Positions 35,809 through 44,988 of a stretch of DNA of 64,000 nucleotides are shown piece by piece. Location of the stretch: positions 248,001 to 312,000 of the forward strand of contig CBDIHP010000046.1 of the NCBI GenBank assembly GCA_965279195.1. The letters run 5' to 3'. The DNA comes from CBDIHP01 sp965279195. GTDB taxonomy: Bacteria > Planctomycetota > Planctomycetia > Isosphaerales > Isosphaeraceae. The stretch's first letter is position 1. Each line of letters starts with the position of its first letter. The notes under the pieces were generated by a model, which did not search any database, was not told where the DNA came from, and saw only the letters and a program-made list of their open reading frames with translations. Both the position numbers and the translations under genes were made by a program.

Positions 35809-38139
35809 ATGTCCTGCGCCTCTCGCCTGAGTTTGCTCATCCTGGTACTGGCCTGGACACCCACCCTGGCCGACGAACCCGACCGCAAGGTCGCGGATTT
35901 CGTCGGGCGCTACTGCGTCTCCTGCCACAACGAGGAGGAGAAGCAGGGGGGCCTGGTCCTGGAGAATCGGCCCGAGAGGGACCGGGCGGCCTGGGAAGGG
36001 GTCGTCCGCAAGCTGTCCCTCAGGCAGATGCCGCCGAGCACCGTCAAGCGGCCCACGGAGGCCGAGTACCGCGAGATCCAGGTCGCCATCGAGGCGAGGC
36101 TCGACAAGGAGGCCGAGGCCCATCCGGATCCCGGGCATGTCCCGGCGATGCGACGCCTGACCCGGATGGAGTACGCCAACGCCGTCCGCGACCTCCTCGG
36201 CGTCAAGATCGACGCGACGACCCTGCTGCCGCCCGACGAGGCCAGCCACGGCTTCGACAACATGACTACCGGCGACCTCTCGCCGAGCCGGCTCGATCGC
36301 TACCTGACCGCCGCCCAGCGCATCAGCCGGCTGGCGGTGGGGGCGTCGAAGACCCAGGTCTTCGAGACCTTCCGCGTCCGCCCCGACCTGACCCAGGAGG
36401 AGCGGATCGAGGGGTTACCCTTCGGCACGAGGGGCGGGGCGGTGTTCGACGTCCAACTCCCGCAGGACGGCACGTATGAGATCCAGGTCCGGCTCGCGAG
36501 GGACCGGAACGAGCACGTCGAGGGCCTCCGCGAGCGGCACACGCTTCTGATCCTGCTCGAACGCGAGGAGAAGGCCCGAGTGACCATCGAGCCCATCCGC
36601 TCGGAACGCGACCACGAGACCGCCGACCTGCACCTCAAGGCCCGGCTGCCCATCAAGGCTGGCTCGCACCGGCTTGAGATCACCTTCCTCAAGCGGCCCA
36701 GCTCGCTCCTGGAGACGAAGCGTCAGCCGTACCAGGCCCACTACAACATGCACCGGCACCCCCGCCTGACGCCCGCCCTGTACCAGGCCACCGTCTCGGG
36801 GCCGTTCGACCCCAAGGGCCCTGGCGACACGCCAAGCCGTCGGATCCTGTTCGGTGGGCTGGATCGCACTCGGGGCAAGCCCGAGGATCACGCCAGGCGA
36901 GTTCTCGGGCCGATCGTGAATCGCATCTACCGTCACAGTCCGGATTCCGATCCGGACCCCGAGGCGATGGCCGTCCCGCTCTGGATTTTCAACGAAGCCG
37001 AGAGGACGGCCGGGTTCGAGGGGGGGATCGAGGCGGCCCTCGCAGGCGTGCTGGTCAATCCGTACTTCCTTTTCAAGGTCGAAGTCCAGCCCAACATGGG
37101 CGGCAAGCCCAACGGCCGTCCCGGCTCCTTGTACGATCTCGCCAGGGAAGAGCAGGCAGCGCGGCTGTCGTTCCTCCTCTGGGGAAGTATTCCCGATGAA
37201 GAACTGCGGAAGGCGAGCTTGGAGAAGCCCGACGTACTCCAGGCCCAGGTCCGGCGGATGCTCAAGGACGAGCGGTCGAGCTACCTCGTCGAGAGCTTCG
37301 CCGACCAGTGGCTCCAGATCCGCAACCTCGACGCGATCACGCCCGACCTCCGCCTCTATCCGGACTTCGACGACAACCTCCGCCAGGCCTTCCGGCGCGA
37401 GACAGAACTCCACTTCGAGGAGGTCATCCGCGAGGACCGGAGCGTCCTCGACCTCATCCGCACCGACCACACCTACTTGAATGAACGCCTGGCGAAGCAC
37501 TATGGCATCCCCGGCGTTTATGGGACGCACTTCCGCAAGGTCGCCCTCGACCCGGTCTCGCATCGCGGCGGATTGCTGCGGCAGGGGAGCGTCCTGACGG
37601 TCAGCTCGTATGCGACGCGGACGTCGCCGGTCATCCGGGGCAAGTGGGTCCTGGAGAACCTGCTCGGGTCGCCACCCCCGCCGCCGCCGGCGAACATACC
37701 GGCCCTGAAGGACAACACCGTCGCCGCGAACCTTTCGGTCCGCGAGCGACTGGCCGAGCACCGGGCCAATCCGGCCTGTGCGGGCTGCCATCGGCTCATG
37801 GATCCGGTCGGACTGGCGATGGAGAACTTCGACGCCGTCGGCCGATACCGGACGTCGGAGGAGGGCCGGCCGGTCGACGCCCGGGGCGGGTTCCCCGACG
37901 GCTCGACCTTCGTCGGCGTCGAGGGGATCGAGAAAGCCCTCCTGGACCGGCCCGAGCTGTTCGCCCGGACCCTGACCGAGAAGCTCCTTAGCTTCGCCCT
38001 CGGGAGGGCGTTGCGGCCCGAGGATGCCCCGGCGGTCCGCAAGATCGTCCGCGAGGCGTCGGCCTCGAACTACCGATTCTCCAGCCTCGTCCTGGGCATC
38101 GCCCGGAGCGTCCCCTTCCAGTACCGGAGGTACGAATGA
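35809..38139 (+). CDS. DUF1592-type cytochrome (DUF1587/1592/1588/1585 array)
   Basis: The product is 776 residues with a signal peptide (SLLILVLAWTPTLA). Heme motif RYCVSCHNEEEKQGG lies at about 35, and a second CXXCH, ACAGCHRLMDPVGLA, near 653. In between are MRRLTRMEYANAVRDLLGV (DUF1587), ARLSFLLWGSIPDEEL (DUF1592/1595), SHRGGLLRQGSVLTVSSYAT and RTSPVIRGKWVLENLL (DUF1588) and LLSFALGRALRPEDAPAV (DUF1585). This domain order is the standard planctomycete form. It pairs with DUF1552, with which it overlaps by four bases (ATGA). Electron-transfer or sugar-degradation roles have been suggested for such proteins, none proved. Confidence 0.92.
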   Translation: MSCASRLSLLILVLAWTPTLADEPDRKVADFVGRYCVSCHNEEEKQGGLVLENRPERDRAAWEGVVRKLSLRQMPPSTVKRPTEAEYREIQVAIEARLDKEAEAHPDPGHVPAMRRLTRMEYANAVRDLLGVKIDATTLLPPDEASHGFDNMTTGDLSPSRLDRYLTAAQRISRLAVGASKTQVFETFRVRPDLTQEERIEGLPFGTRGGAVFDVQLPQDGTYEIQVRLARDRNEHVEGLRERHTLLILLEREEKARVTIEPIRSERDHETADLHLKARLPIKAGSHRLEITFLKRPSSLLETKRQPYQAHYNMHRHPRLTPALYQATVSGPFDPKGPGDTPSRRILFGGLDRTRGKPEDHARRVLGPIVNRIYRHSPDSDPDPEAMAVPLWIFNEAERTAGFEGGIEAALAGVLVNPYFLFKVEVQPNMGGKPNGRPGSLYDLAREEQAARLSFLLWGSIPDEELRKASLEKPDVLQAQVRRMLKDERSSYLVESFADQWLQIRNLDAITPDLRLYPDFDDNLRQAFRRETELHFEEVIREDRSVLDLIRTDHTYLNERLAKHYGIPGVYGTHFRKVALDPVSHRGGLLRQGSVLTVSSYATRTSPVIRGKWVLENLLGSPPPPPPANIPALKDNTVAANLSVRERLAEHRANPACAGCHRLMDPVGLAMENFDAVGRYRTSEEGRPVDARGGFPDGSTFVGVEGIEKALLDRPELFARTLTEKLLSFALGRALRPEDAPAVRKIVREASASNYRFSSLVLGIARSVPFQYRRYE

Positions 38140-39482
38140 TCGTCTCCAAGCGGGCCCTCCCCCGGCGGTCCTTCCTGAGAGGCGTCGGCGCGACGCTGGC
38201 CCTGCCGCTCCTGGACGCGATGCTTCCCGCGATGACCGCCCAGGCTGCGACGGCTGCCGATCCGTCGAAGCTCAGGAGGATCGGATACGTTTATGTGCCG
38301 ATGGGCTGCGACGTCACCCGCTGGACGCCGCCGGGCGAGACGCTCGACGCGCTGTCGCCGATCCTCCGGCCCCTGGGGCCGATCAAGGAGCACGTCACGG
38401 CGATCTCGAACCTTGAGTTGAAGAATGCCTATCCCGGCACACATGCCACGTCGAACGCCGCCTTCCTGAGCGCCGCGAGGGCCAAGCTGACCGAGAGCAC
38501 CGACTATTACCTGGGCACGACCGCCGACCAGATCGCCGCGAAGTCGATCGGGCAGGGGACCCAGCTCCCTTCGCTGGAACTGGCGATGGACCTGCTGGCC
38601 ACCGTCGGACAGTGCGACAACGGGTACGCGTGCGTCTATCAGAACAACCTCTCCTGGTCGTCCCCCACGACTCCCTTGCCGAGCGAGGCCCATCCCCGGA
38701 TCGTCTTCGAACGGCTTTTCGGCGAGGGGGGCAACGCGGCTGAGCGTTCGGCCTCGTTGAAGTCGAAGGCGAGCCTGCTGGATTCGGTCCAGGCCGAGAT
38801 GAAGCGGCTGCGCGGCCAGCTCGGGCCCGGCGACCGCCGCACGCTGGACGGGTACGTCGAGACCATCCGCGAGGTCGAACGGCGAATCAAGGCGGCCGAG
38901 AAGGATGCCGGCAAGGACGCGGCCCGCGACCTCGACCGCCCGCAAGGCGTGCCCGACTCGTACGCCGAGCATGCGCGGCTCATGTTCGAACTCCAATTGC
39001 TGGCGATGCAAGGCGACATCACCCGGGTCATCACCTTTCAGCTCGCCCGCGAGACCAGCAACCGCACCTATCCCGAGACCGGCGTGGCCGACGCCCACCA
39101 CCCGCTCACGCACCACGGCAACGACCCCGATAAGATCGCCCGGATGGCGAAGATCAACGAGTTCCACGTGTCGCTGTTCGCCGAGTTCGTCGCCCGGCTC
39201 AAGGCCACGCCCGAGGGGGACGGGACGCTCCTCGGCCACTGCCTCTACCTGTATGGCTCGGGCATGGGAAACCCCAACGTCCACGATCATGTGAATTTGC
39301 CAATCCTCGTCGCCGGCGGCGGCGCGGGCAAGATGCGGGGCGGCCGGCACATCCGGTTCGAGAAGCCCACCCCTCTGGCCAACCTGCATTTTACCCTCCT
39401 GGACAAAGTGGGCGTCAAGCTCGACCACTTCGCGGACAGCAAGGGGCAGGTGGCGGAGCTGTTCGAACCCCTGAAAATCTAG
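38136..39482 (+). CDS. DUF1552 exported protein
   Basis: The product is 448 residues. The Tat-like N-terminus is RALPRRSFLRGVGATLALPLL. DUF1552 signatures include IGYVYVPMGCDVTRWTPPGE, NLELKNAYPGTHATSNAAFL, QRVRGQL-like LKRLRGQLGPGDRRTLDGYV and YLYGSGMGNPNVHDHVNLPI. Its ATG overlaps the stop of the DUF1592 gene, so the two are translationally coupled. DUF1552 is related to DUF1501 and probably has the same alkaline phosphatase-like fold. The stop is TAG. Confidence 0.92.
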   Translation: MIVSKRALPRRSFLRGVGATLALPLLDAMLPAMTAQAATAADPSKLRRIGYVYVPMGCDVTRWTPPGETLDALSPILRPLGPIKEHVTAISNLELKNAYPGTHATSNAAFLSAARAKLTESTDYYLGTTADQIAAKSIGQGTQLPSLELAMDLLATVGQCDNGYACVYQNNLSWSSPTTPLPSEAHPRIVFERLFGEGGNAAERSASLKSKASLLDSVQAEMKRLRGQLGPGDRRTLDGYVETIREVERRIKAAEKDAGKDAARDLDRPQGVPDSYAEHARLMFELQLLAMQGDITRVITFQLARETSNRTYPETGVADAHHPLTHHGNDPDKIARMAKINEFHVSLFAEFVARLKATPEGDGTLLGHCLYLYGSGMGNPNVHDHVNLPILVAGGGAGKMRGGRHIRFEKPTPLANLHFTLLDKVGVKLDHFADSKGQVAELFEPLKI

Positions 39483-39507
39483 GCCGATTCTGCAGACATC
39501 GGCACCG

Positions 39508-39631
39508 TTTGGAGCCAGTTCGTGTGCCACCGGCTTGCCAGTGCCGGGACAGGCTTGGGTTTCGGGGTTGATCCGGATGGCTGTTGACTCCGTCGCCCTG
39601 GCAAGCCAGTGGCACACGAACCGGCTCCAAA
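39508..39631. repeat. Inverted repeat of the GCCACTGGCTTGCCAGTG family
   Basis: Left arm TTTGGAGCCAGTTCGTGTGC then CACCGGCTTGCCAGTGCCG; right arm CCCTGGCAAGCCAGTGGC then ACACGAACCGGCTCCAAA. The arms are about 36 bases with three or four mismatches, and each contains the small palindrome CACTGGC-TT-GCCAGTG. A second copy lies at 51961-52113. It occupies the gap between DUF1552 and the ankyrin gene. Confidence 0.8.
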
Positions 39632-39694
39632 TTTTGCGACGGCGTGCTGATTCGCGTTGGATGGCTAACCAACCTCGATCGAGCGGAGACGTAC

Positions 39695-41188
39695 ATGATC
39701 GTTCACCTCGTCCTTGGCATGGCGCTGATCGGCACGATTGACGCGCCGCTCGCCGACGCGGCCGAGGCGCGGGATTGGGCACGTGTCGGTCGTCTCATCG
39801 AGGCGAAGGCCGAAGTCGCCAAGTCCCAGCCCGACGGCATGACGGCTTTGCACTGGGCGGTGCAGCACGGGTCGGTCGAGACGGTCAATCGCCTGCTGGA
39901 AGCGAAGGCGGATCCAAACGCGAGCAACCGCTACGGCATCCGGCCGATCCACCTGGCCTGCACGAACGGCGACGGGGCGGTCGTGCGGGCGCTGCTGGGG
40001 GCGAAGGCCGATCCCATCGCACCGTTAGAGGGGAACGAGACGCCGCTGATGATCGCCTCGCGGTCGGGTTCGATGGACGCGGTGAGGGCCCTGATCGGGG
40101 CGGGGGCCCGCCTTCAGGAAACCGAGCGTAAGGGGCAGACGGCCATCATGTGGGCGGCGGCGGAGGGGCACGCGGGGGTGGTGAGGCAACTCATCGATGC
40201 CGGAGCCGATTTCCGGGCGAGCCTCAAATCCGGCTTCTCGCCGATGTTCTTCGCCGTGCGCGAGGGACGTATCGAGGTGGCCAGGGTACTGCTCAAGGCG
40301 GGCGTGGATGTCAATGGAATCATCGGAGGCAGGAAGGCCGGAGGGAAGTCGCCCGAGCCCGGGACGAGTCCGCTGGTCCTGGCGGTCGAGAATGGGCATT
40401 ACGACCTGGCGGTGGTCCTGCTCGACGCTGGGGCGGATCCGAACGATCAGCGCTCGGGATTCACGCCCCTGCACACGCTCACCTGGGTCCGCAAGCCCAA
40501 CCGGGGGGACGGCGACGACGGCGACCCCTCGCCGATCGGCTCGGGCCAGCTCGACAGCCTGGGAATGGCGAGGGAACTCCTGAAGCATGGGGCGAAGGTG
40601 AATGCCCGTTTGGAGCGCGGGTCGTCGGGCCGGGCGATCCTCGGGCGGAAGGGGGCGACGCCGTTCCTGCTCGCCTGCCAGACGTGCGACTTGCCCTACA
40701 TGAGACTCCTTCTCGAATCCGGTGCCGACCCGAAGCTGCCCAACGCCGAGGGATCCACCCCGCTCATGGCCGCCGCCGGGCTCGGCTGCCTGGCCCCCGG
40801 CGAGGAGGCGGGGACCGAAGACGAGGCCCTGGCGGCCGTCGAACTTTTGCTGTCGCTCGGCGCCGACATCGACACCCAGGACGGCCGGGGTGAGACCGCG
40901 ATGCATGGCGCGGCGTACAAGAACCTCCCGAAGGTCGTGCGGCTGCTGACGGATCGCGGTGCGAGGCTTTCGGCCTGGAACCGCGAGAACAAGTGGGGCT
41001 GGACGCCGCTCCTGATCGCCGAAGGTCACCGTCCGGGGAACTTCAAGCCGTCGCCCGAGACGGTCGCCGAGATCCACCGGTCCTTCAAGCTCGCCGGGCA
41101 GGAACCGCCTCCTCCGACGCCCCGGGTCGAACTCGCGTCGGACCCCGCCTATACCACCCCGCCCGCCAAGCCGAAGCCTCCGCGTTGA
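39695..41188 (+). CDS. Ankyrin-repeat protein, probably exported
   Basis: The product is 497 residues from the ATG at 39695 (GGAG six bases upstream); earlier in-frame codons belong to the upstream repeat. The N-terminal VHLVLGMALIGTIDAPLADA is a probable signal peptide. At least nine ankyrin repeats follow, for example DGMTALHWAVQHGSVETVNR, YGIRPIHLACTNGDGAVVRA, NETPLMIASRSGSMDAVRAL, RKGQTAIMWAAAEGHAGVVR and GRGETAMHGAAYKNLPKVVR. A longer insert (about 240-310) contains GDDGDPSPIGSG. The C-terminus is Pro-rich (PPPPTPRVELASD). Ankyrins mediate protein binding; partner unknown. Confidence 0.88.
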   Translation: MIVHLVLGMALIGTIDAPLADAAEARDWARVGRLIEAKAEVAKSQPDGMTALHWAVQHGSVETVNRLLEAKADPNASNRYGIRPIHLACTNGDGAVVRALLGAKADPIAPLEGNETPLMIASRSGSMDAVRALIGAGARLQETERKGQTAIMWAAAEGHAGVVRQLIDAGADFRASLKSGFSPMFFAVREGRIEVARVLLKAGVDVNGIIGGRKAGGKSPEPGTSPLVLAVENGHYDLAVVLLDAGADPNDQRSGFTPLHTLTWVRKPNRGDGDDGDPSPIGSGQLDSLGMARELLKHGAKVNARLERGSSGRAILGRKGATPFLLACQTCDLPYMRLLLESGADPKLPNAEGSTPLMAAAGLGCLAPGEEAGTEDEALAAVELLLSLGADIDTQDGRGETAMHGAAYKNLPKVVRLLTDRGARLSAWNRENKWGWTPLLIAEGHRPGNFKPSPETVAEIHRSFKLAGQEPPPPTPRVELASDPAYTTPPAKPKPPR

Positions 41189-41352
41189 CGCGTCGGCCGT
41201 TCTAACCTATAGAGTGGTTCGAGATCACTTTTCGATCGGGGACAGGCCCCTGGATCCGCACCCCGGAGGATGCCGGGAAGTCGCCAGGGGTCTCCGATCC
41301 CTGGGCGGAAACGGTTGCGAAATCAGGTCATTTTCAACGGGTGCGGTCTCGG

Positions 41353-41402
41353 CCTCCGTCCCCAACCCCACCGCCAAATGGCGGTGGGGTTGGGGACGGA
41401 GG
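41353..41402. repeat. Perfect 23-bp hairpin in the 338-base ankyrin-sulfatase gap
   Basis: CCTCCGTCCCCAACCCCACC then GCC pairs without mismatch with GGC then GGTGGGGTTGGGGACGGAGG around AAAT. No T run follows, so it is not a standard terminator; it could be a mobile miniature element or a transcript-stability hairpin. The rest of the 41189-41526 gap shows nothing recognisable. Confidence 0.75.
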
Positions 41403-41526
41403 TGGCCCGTTTGAACCGGTCCATGATCACTCGATCGTCGCGTATCCAGCGGGCGGAGACCCCTGGATACCTCACGCCGCCCTTCCAGGACGGTCCAGTA
41501 GAGGGCTCTCCCAGCCTGGGGTCACC

Positions 41527-43512
41527 ATGGACGGCAAACCGATTCCGAGCGCCCTATCCGACCTGCCCCGTCTGGGTCGCCCGTCGCGGACCTTCCGACA
41601 GCAACTCAGTGCGGTCGAACCTCCTGCAACCTGCATTTCGGCCTCGACCCTCTGGCTCCGCTGCGGCTTCCTCGGATTCATCGCGGGCCTGATCGAGGGT
41701 ATGCTCCGGCTTGGCTGGCGGCTCTCGGGCTGGCACGTCCATAACCCGGATCTGTGGGTCAACTGGCACACGCCCTGGATGGCCGCCGTCTCGCTGGGGG
41801 CGCTGGGGTTCGGGGCGGGGATCGTCCTCAGCCTGCTCCACGTCTTTGCCCCGAGGAAGACCCTACGACTGGCCCCAATCGTCCTGGTCGGCCTGGGGGT
41901 GTGGAGCGTTGTCGGGATCGTGCCCGGGCTGGAGTGGTGGTCGGTGGGGATGGTCGCATTCGGGGCGGCCTTCGGGATCGGCAAGACTCTCGATGTGACC
42001 AGGCGGCCACGCCGAGGGATCGTGCCGGCGTCGTTCGGGATCTGGGGCGTGCTGGTCGTCACAACGGGTGTTTATCCGACGATCTCGCCGAGACTCTCCC
42101 TGGCACTCGACCCCAAGCCCAGTCCCGGCGCGCCGAACGTCCTGCTGGTGGTCCTCGACACCGTCCGGGCGGATCATCTGAGCCAGCACGGATACGGCCG
42201 GAACACCAGCCCGAATCTGGCGAAATGGGCCGCGCAGGGGGTGCGATTCGATCAGGCCCGGTCGCCGACGCCGTACACGCTGGGGACGCATGCGAGCCTG
42301 TTCACAGGGCGTTGGATGTCCGAGACATCCGCCCGCGCAGGGGCCCCGCTCGACGGCACGCATCGAACGCTGGCCGAGCACCTGAGCGACCTTGGCTACG
42401 CCACCGGCGGGTTCGTCGGCAACATCTTCTATGGCAGCCAGCACTACGGCTTGAACCGGGGGTTCGCGAAGTACCACGACTCGCCCGGGAACTTCACCCG
42501 TTCGGTCGGCCTGCGGGAGATCCTCCGGTCGAGCACGCTCGGGGCCAGTCTGGTCCACTGGTTCGAGCGCAAAACGAAGACCGTCGTGCGATATCAGAGG
42601 CTCCGACTCGACGGCGAGGAGGTCAATCGCGAGGCCCTGGACTGGATCGACGACGCCAGCTCGCACGGGCGGCCGTTCTTCGTGTTCGCGAACTACTTCG
42701 ACGCCCATTCCCCCTACAGCCAGGCCGCGCACGCGGCACACCCCTTCGCCAGGATCACGCCCGAACGGCTCGAAGAACGGTTGAAGGAACTCCAGCGCCT
42801 GGAGGATCACTGGGAGTCGCATCCGGGTTCGATCGATCCGGACCACCTGAACCGCCTCCGGGCCGAGGTCAATGCTCAACTGACCGACTGCTACGACGAC
42901 GGCATCGCCTGGGCCGATCGCAAGTTCGCCGAACTGATCGACGGGCTGCGGTCGCGCGGCCTGCTCGACAACACCCTGGTGATCGTCACCGCCGACCACG
43001 GCGAGATGCTCGGCGAGCACGGCGAGATCGGCCACGGCGTCAGCGTCTACCGGCCGGTTGTCCACGTCCCCTTGATGATCCGGGGGGCAGACGGCATGAG
43101 CATCCCCGCCGGCAAGGTGGTCGATCAACCGGTGAGCGTCCGCGACATCCCGGCCACCGTCCTGACCCTACTCGACGACCCCGGCGCGAAAACCTTCCCC
43201 GGCCAGTCCCTCTCGCGACACTGGACCGGCCCGGAACCTCCCGAACCGACCCCCGTCCTGACCGAGATGGAGCATCTCTCCTGGCGGAAGCGTTCCCCGC
43301 GCGCCCCGGCATCGCTCGGCCCGCTCCAGCTCCTCACCCACGACGGCTATACTTACCACCGCCAGGACCGCCCGGGCCAAGCCCCCACGGAATCCCTCTT
43401 CGACCTCCGCACCGACCCGGGCGAGACCCGCAACCTCGCCGATGACTCAGCCCACGAACCCCAGCTTCACCTCTTGCGCGAGTTGCTGAAACGAACCCAA
43501 TCCGGTCCCTAA
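41527..43512 (+). CDS. Membrane-anchored sulfatase/alkaline-phosphatase-fold hydrolase
   Basis: The product is 661 residues from the ATG at 41527. About five membrane helices cover residues 45-190 (LGFIAGLIEGMLRLG, AAVSLGALGFGAGIVLSLL, APIVLVGLGVWSVVGIV, GMVAFGAAFGIG, GVLVVTTGVY). The C-terminal domain starts PNVLLVVLDTVRADHLSQHG (metal Asp pair), then SPTPYTLGTHASLFTG at the nucleophile position and VIVTADHGEMLGEHGEIGHG for the second metal site. The Cys/Ser-x-Pro-x-Arg formylglycine signature is absent: TPYTLGTH has Thr where the nucleophile is expected, as in phosphoglycerol transferases. So sulfatase activity is doubtful; a phospho-transferase or hydrolase is possible. Confidence 0.85.
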   Translation: MDGKPIPSALSDLPRLGRPSRTFRQQLSAVEPPATCISASTLWLRCGFLGFIAGLIEGMLRLGWRLSGWHVHNPDLWVNWHTPWMAAVSLGALGFGAGIVLSLLHVFAPRKTLRLAPIVLVGLGVWSVVGIVPGLEWWSVGMVAFGAAFGIGKTLDVTRRPRRGIVPASFGIWGVLVVTTGVYPTISPRLSLALDPKPSPGAPNVLLVVLDTVRADHLSQHGYGRNTSPNLAKWAAQGVRFDQARSPTPYTLGTHASLFTGRWMSETSARAGAPLDGTHRTLAEHLSDLGYATGGFVGNIFYGSQHYGLNRGFAKYHDSPGNFTRSVGLREILRSSTLGASLVHWFERKTKTVVRYQRLRLDGEEVNREALDWIDDASSHGRPFFVFANYFDAHSPYSQAAHAAHPFARITPERLEERLKELQRLEDHWESHPGSIDPDHLNRLRAEVNAQLTDCYDDGIAWADRKFAELIDGLRSRGLLDNTLVIVTADHGEMLGEHGEIGHGVSVYRPVVHVPLMIRGADGMSIPAGKVVDQPVSVRDIPATVLTLLDDPGAKTFPGQSLSRHWTGPEPPEPTPVLTEMEHLSWRKRSPRAPASLGPLQLLTHDGYTYHRQDRPGQAPTESLFDLRTDPGETRNLADDSAHEPQLHLLRELLKRTQSGP

Positions 43513-43665
43513 ACTTGACTCACTCTGCCCAGGTGTTCCACGTGGAACATTTTTCCCAAGTTGTTGCGTGCCGGTCCCGCGAGCACACTTCCTACCCTCC
43601 CTGCTCGCCAAACGAACCCAACTTCACCTCTAAGGATCACCTCATTGATGCCCGGGGGGGCCCTC

Positions 43666-44082
43666 ATGCTGGTCGCGATGATCGCCTCCAGCACGAATTC
43701 TTTCCGAGGCCGGGACGATCCGGCGCCGGCTACTCCTGTCGCATCGGGTTCTTTGAAGCCCGGTGATCAGGCGGTTCTCGGCCTCCAGGGCGGGGGTAGG
43801 AAGCTCGTGTGGCTCGCGCGGAGCGAAGCCGACTGGGATGCCATGCTGGACGCCGAGAATGCGATTTCGAAAGACCTGCTGGCATTGATGATCGCTCAAG
43901 GACGCATGCCTATGGTCCCGACCGGGACACCCGTAGTGATTGAGAAGCGGGCTACGTTCACCGCATTCGTCCAGATCATCAGCGCGAATTCGATGGCCAG
44001 TCCGGCTGGATTCAAGTGGAGATGCTTCGGCCGGATTCGGAGTACCGCCAGGGTAGAGAACCAGCAGGAGGAGTATCTATGA
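43666..44082 (+). CDS. Small exported protein with SH3-like C-terminal part, probably frameshifted
   Basis: From the ATG at 43666 (G-rich site just upstream) the product is 138 residues. The middle reads MPMVPTGTPVVIEKRA and then FTAFVQIIS. In the annotated frame the end (SANSMASPAGFKWRCFGRIR) looks meaningless, whereas the next frame from about 43985 reads GEFDGQSGWIQVEMLRPDSE, the expected end of a bacterial SH3-like domain (x-G-x-x-G-x-x-G-W-V). One base therefore seems to be missing near 43980 (AGCGCGAATTC, expected AGCGGCGAATTC). The TGA of the annotated frame overlaps the ATG of the next gene (ATGA). Confidence 0.5.
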   Translation: MLVAMIASSTNSFRGRDDPAPATPVASGSLKPGDQAVLGLQGGGRKLVWLARSEADWDAMLDAENAISKDLLALMIAQGRMPMVPTGTPVVIEKRATFTAFVQIISANSMASPAGFKWRCFGRIRSTARVENQQEEYL

Positions 44083-44705
44083 AGATAGAAGAACTTGCCG
44101 CGATCATGCTGGAAGGGCTCTACAAGAAGCGAACCAAGACGGGCGAAAACGACCTTCGGGAGATCGCCGAACAGGGAGGCGTCCCCGACGGAAGCGACCT
44201 CGCATGCGCCGCGGAGTCCCTGAAGGGCTTGGGTTATCTTGACTCCGATGGGTAGTGGGTGGATCCGGACGACGACACTTTCCTCGGGCGGCTCACGGCA
44301 TCGGCCAAGGTGGCGTACGAGCGGACCGGATCGGGCCGGGATCTGATCCAAGGCGACTCGGGAGGCTACCTCTCGATACAGCCCATCATCATCGGCACCT
44401 AGGTCAACGGCGACATCAGCAACCACGGGAACATGATCGTCAGTTCGCCCCGCGCTACGATCTCCATTACGTCCGGCCAGAGCGCTATCGGCCTTGCGGT
44501 GGAGCTGATCCGGGCCCTGAAGGCGACGGATGCCCTGAATCAGGCCGAGAAGGAGGAGGCGGTGGAGGACGCCCTATCCCTGAAAGACGAGTTGGAGAAG
44601 AAGCGGCCCAACAGCAAAGTCGTGATAGACCTGCTCCAGGGGCTTTCTCAGGTTTCTCTGGCCAGCGAGTATGTGGCAAAGATCAATCATCGCCTTGGAT
44701 ATTGA
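44079..44705 (+). pseudogene. Winged-helix plus helical-bundle protein interrupted by two in-frame TAG codons
   Basis: From the ATG at 44079 (AGGAGGAG five bases upstream) a single frame runs to a TGA at 44703-44705, broken only by TAG at 44253-44255 and TAG at 44400-44402. Segment 1, MKIEELAAIMLEGLYKKRTK then LREIAEQGGV and AAESLKGLGYLDSDG, looks like a winged helix; after the first TAG the frame continues WVDPDDDTFLGRLTASAKVA, still protein-like; after the second TAG come VNGDISNHGNMIVSSP and a Glu/Lys-rich helical part ELIRALKATDALNQAEKEEA. TAG ends other genes here (for example 39480-39482), so it is a true stop. Best read as a decayed gene. Confidence 0.6.
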
Positions 44706-44988
44706 CGGATCTTAGTGGCTCAAGGCATGGGCCGGGATCTAGAGTACTTGGAGCCCCGGATCATCTGACAGGGCGCGCACCACCACGTGATGCGAGAGTC
44801 GATCTGTGGGGGAGGACCTACCGGGTCGACTACCGGGAGGTTGAGAAGGCGATCGATTATTAGCTTGGACAGGCGGCTTCGACGGGTTTGACCCCGAGTT
44901 AGTCACCGAAGCGGTCCGGACGGGGATGGTGGACCGGGGGCCGCAACGGAGATCGGTCGCCCGGCTTAGCAGTTCAGGATCATCGCAC
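44706..44988. other. Gap with gene fragments only
   Basis: Short protein-like pieces appear in different frames (RVDLWGRTYRVDYREVEKAID at about 44800-44860, and GGFDGFDPELVTEAVRTGMV at about 44890-44935), but no frame joins them. This suggests a decayed gene. Confidence 0.4.

Noticed and set aside
44253..44402. Genome-wide reassignment of TAG
   Set aside because: TAG terminates several unrelated intact genes in this window (esterase, RmlD-like, DUF1552), so it cannot be a general sense codon.
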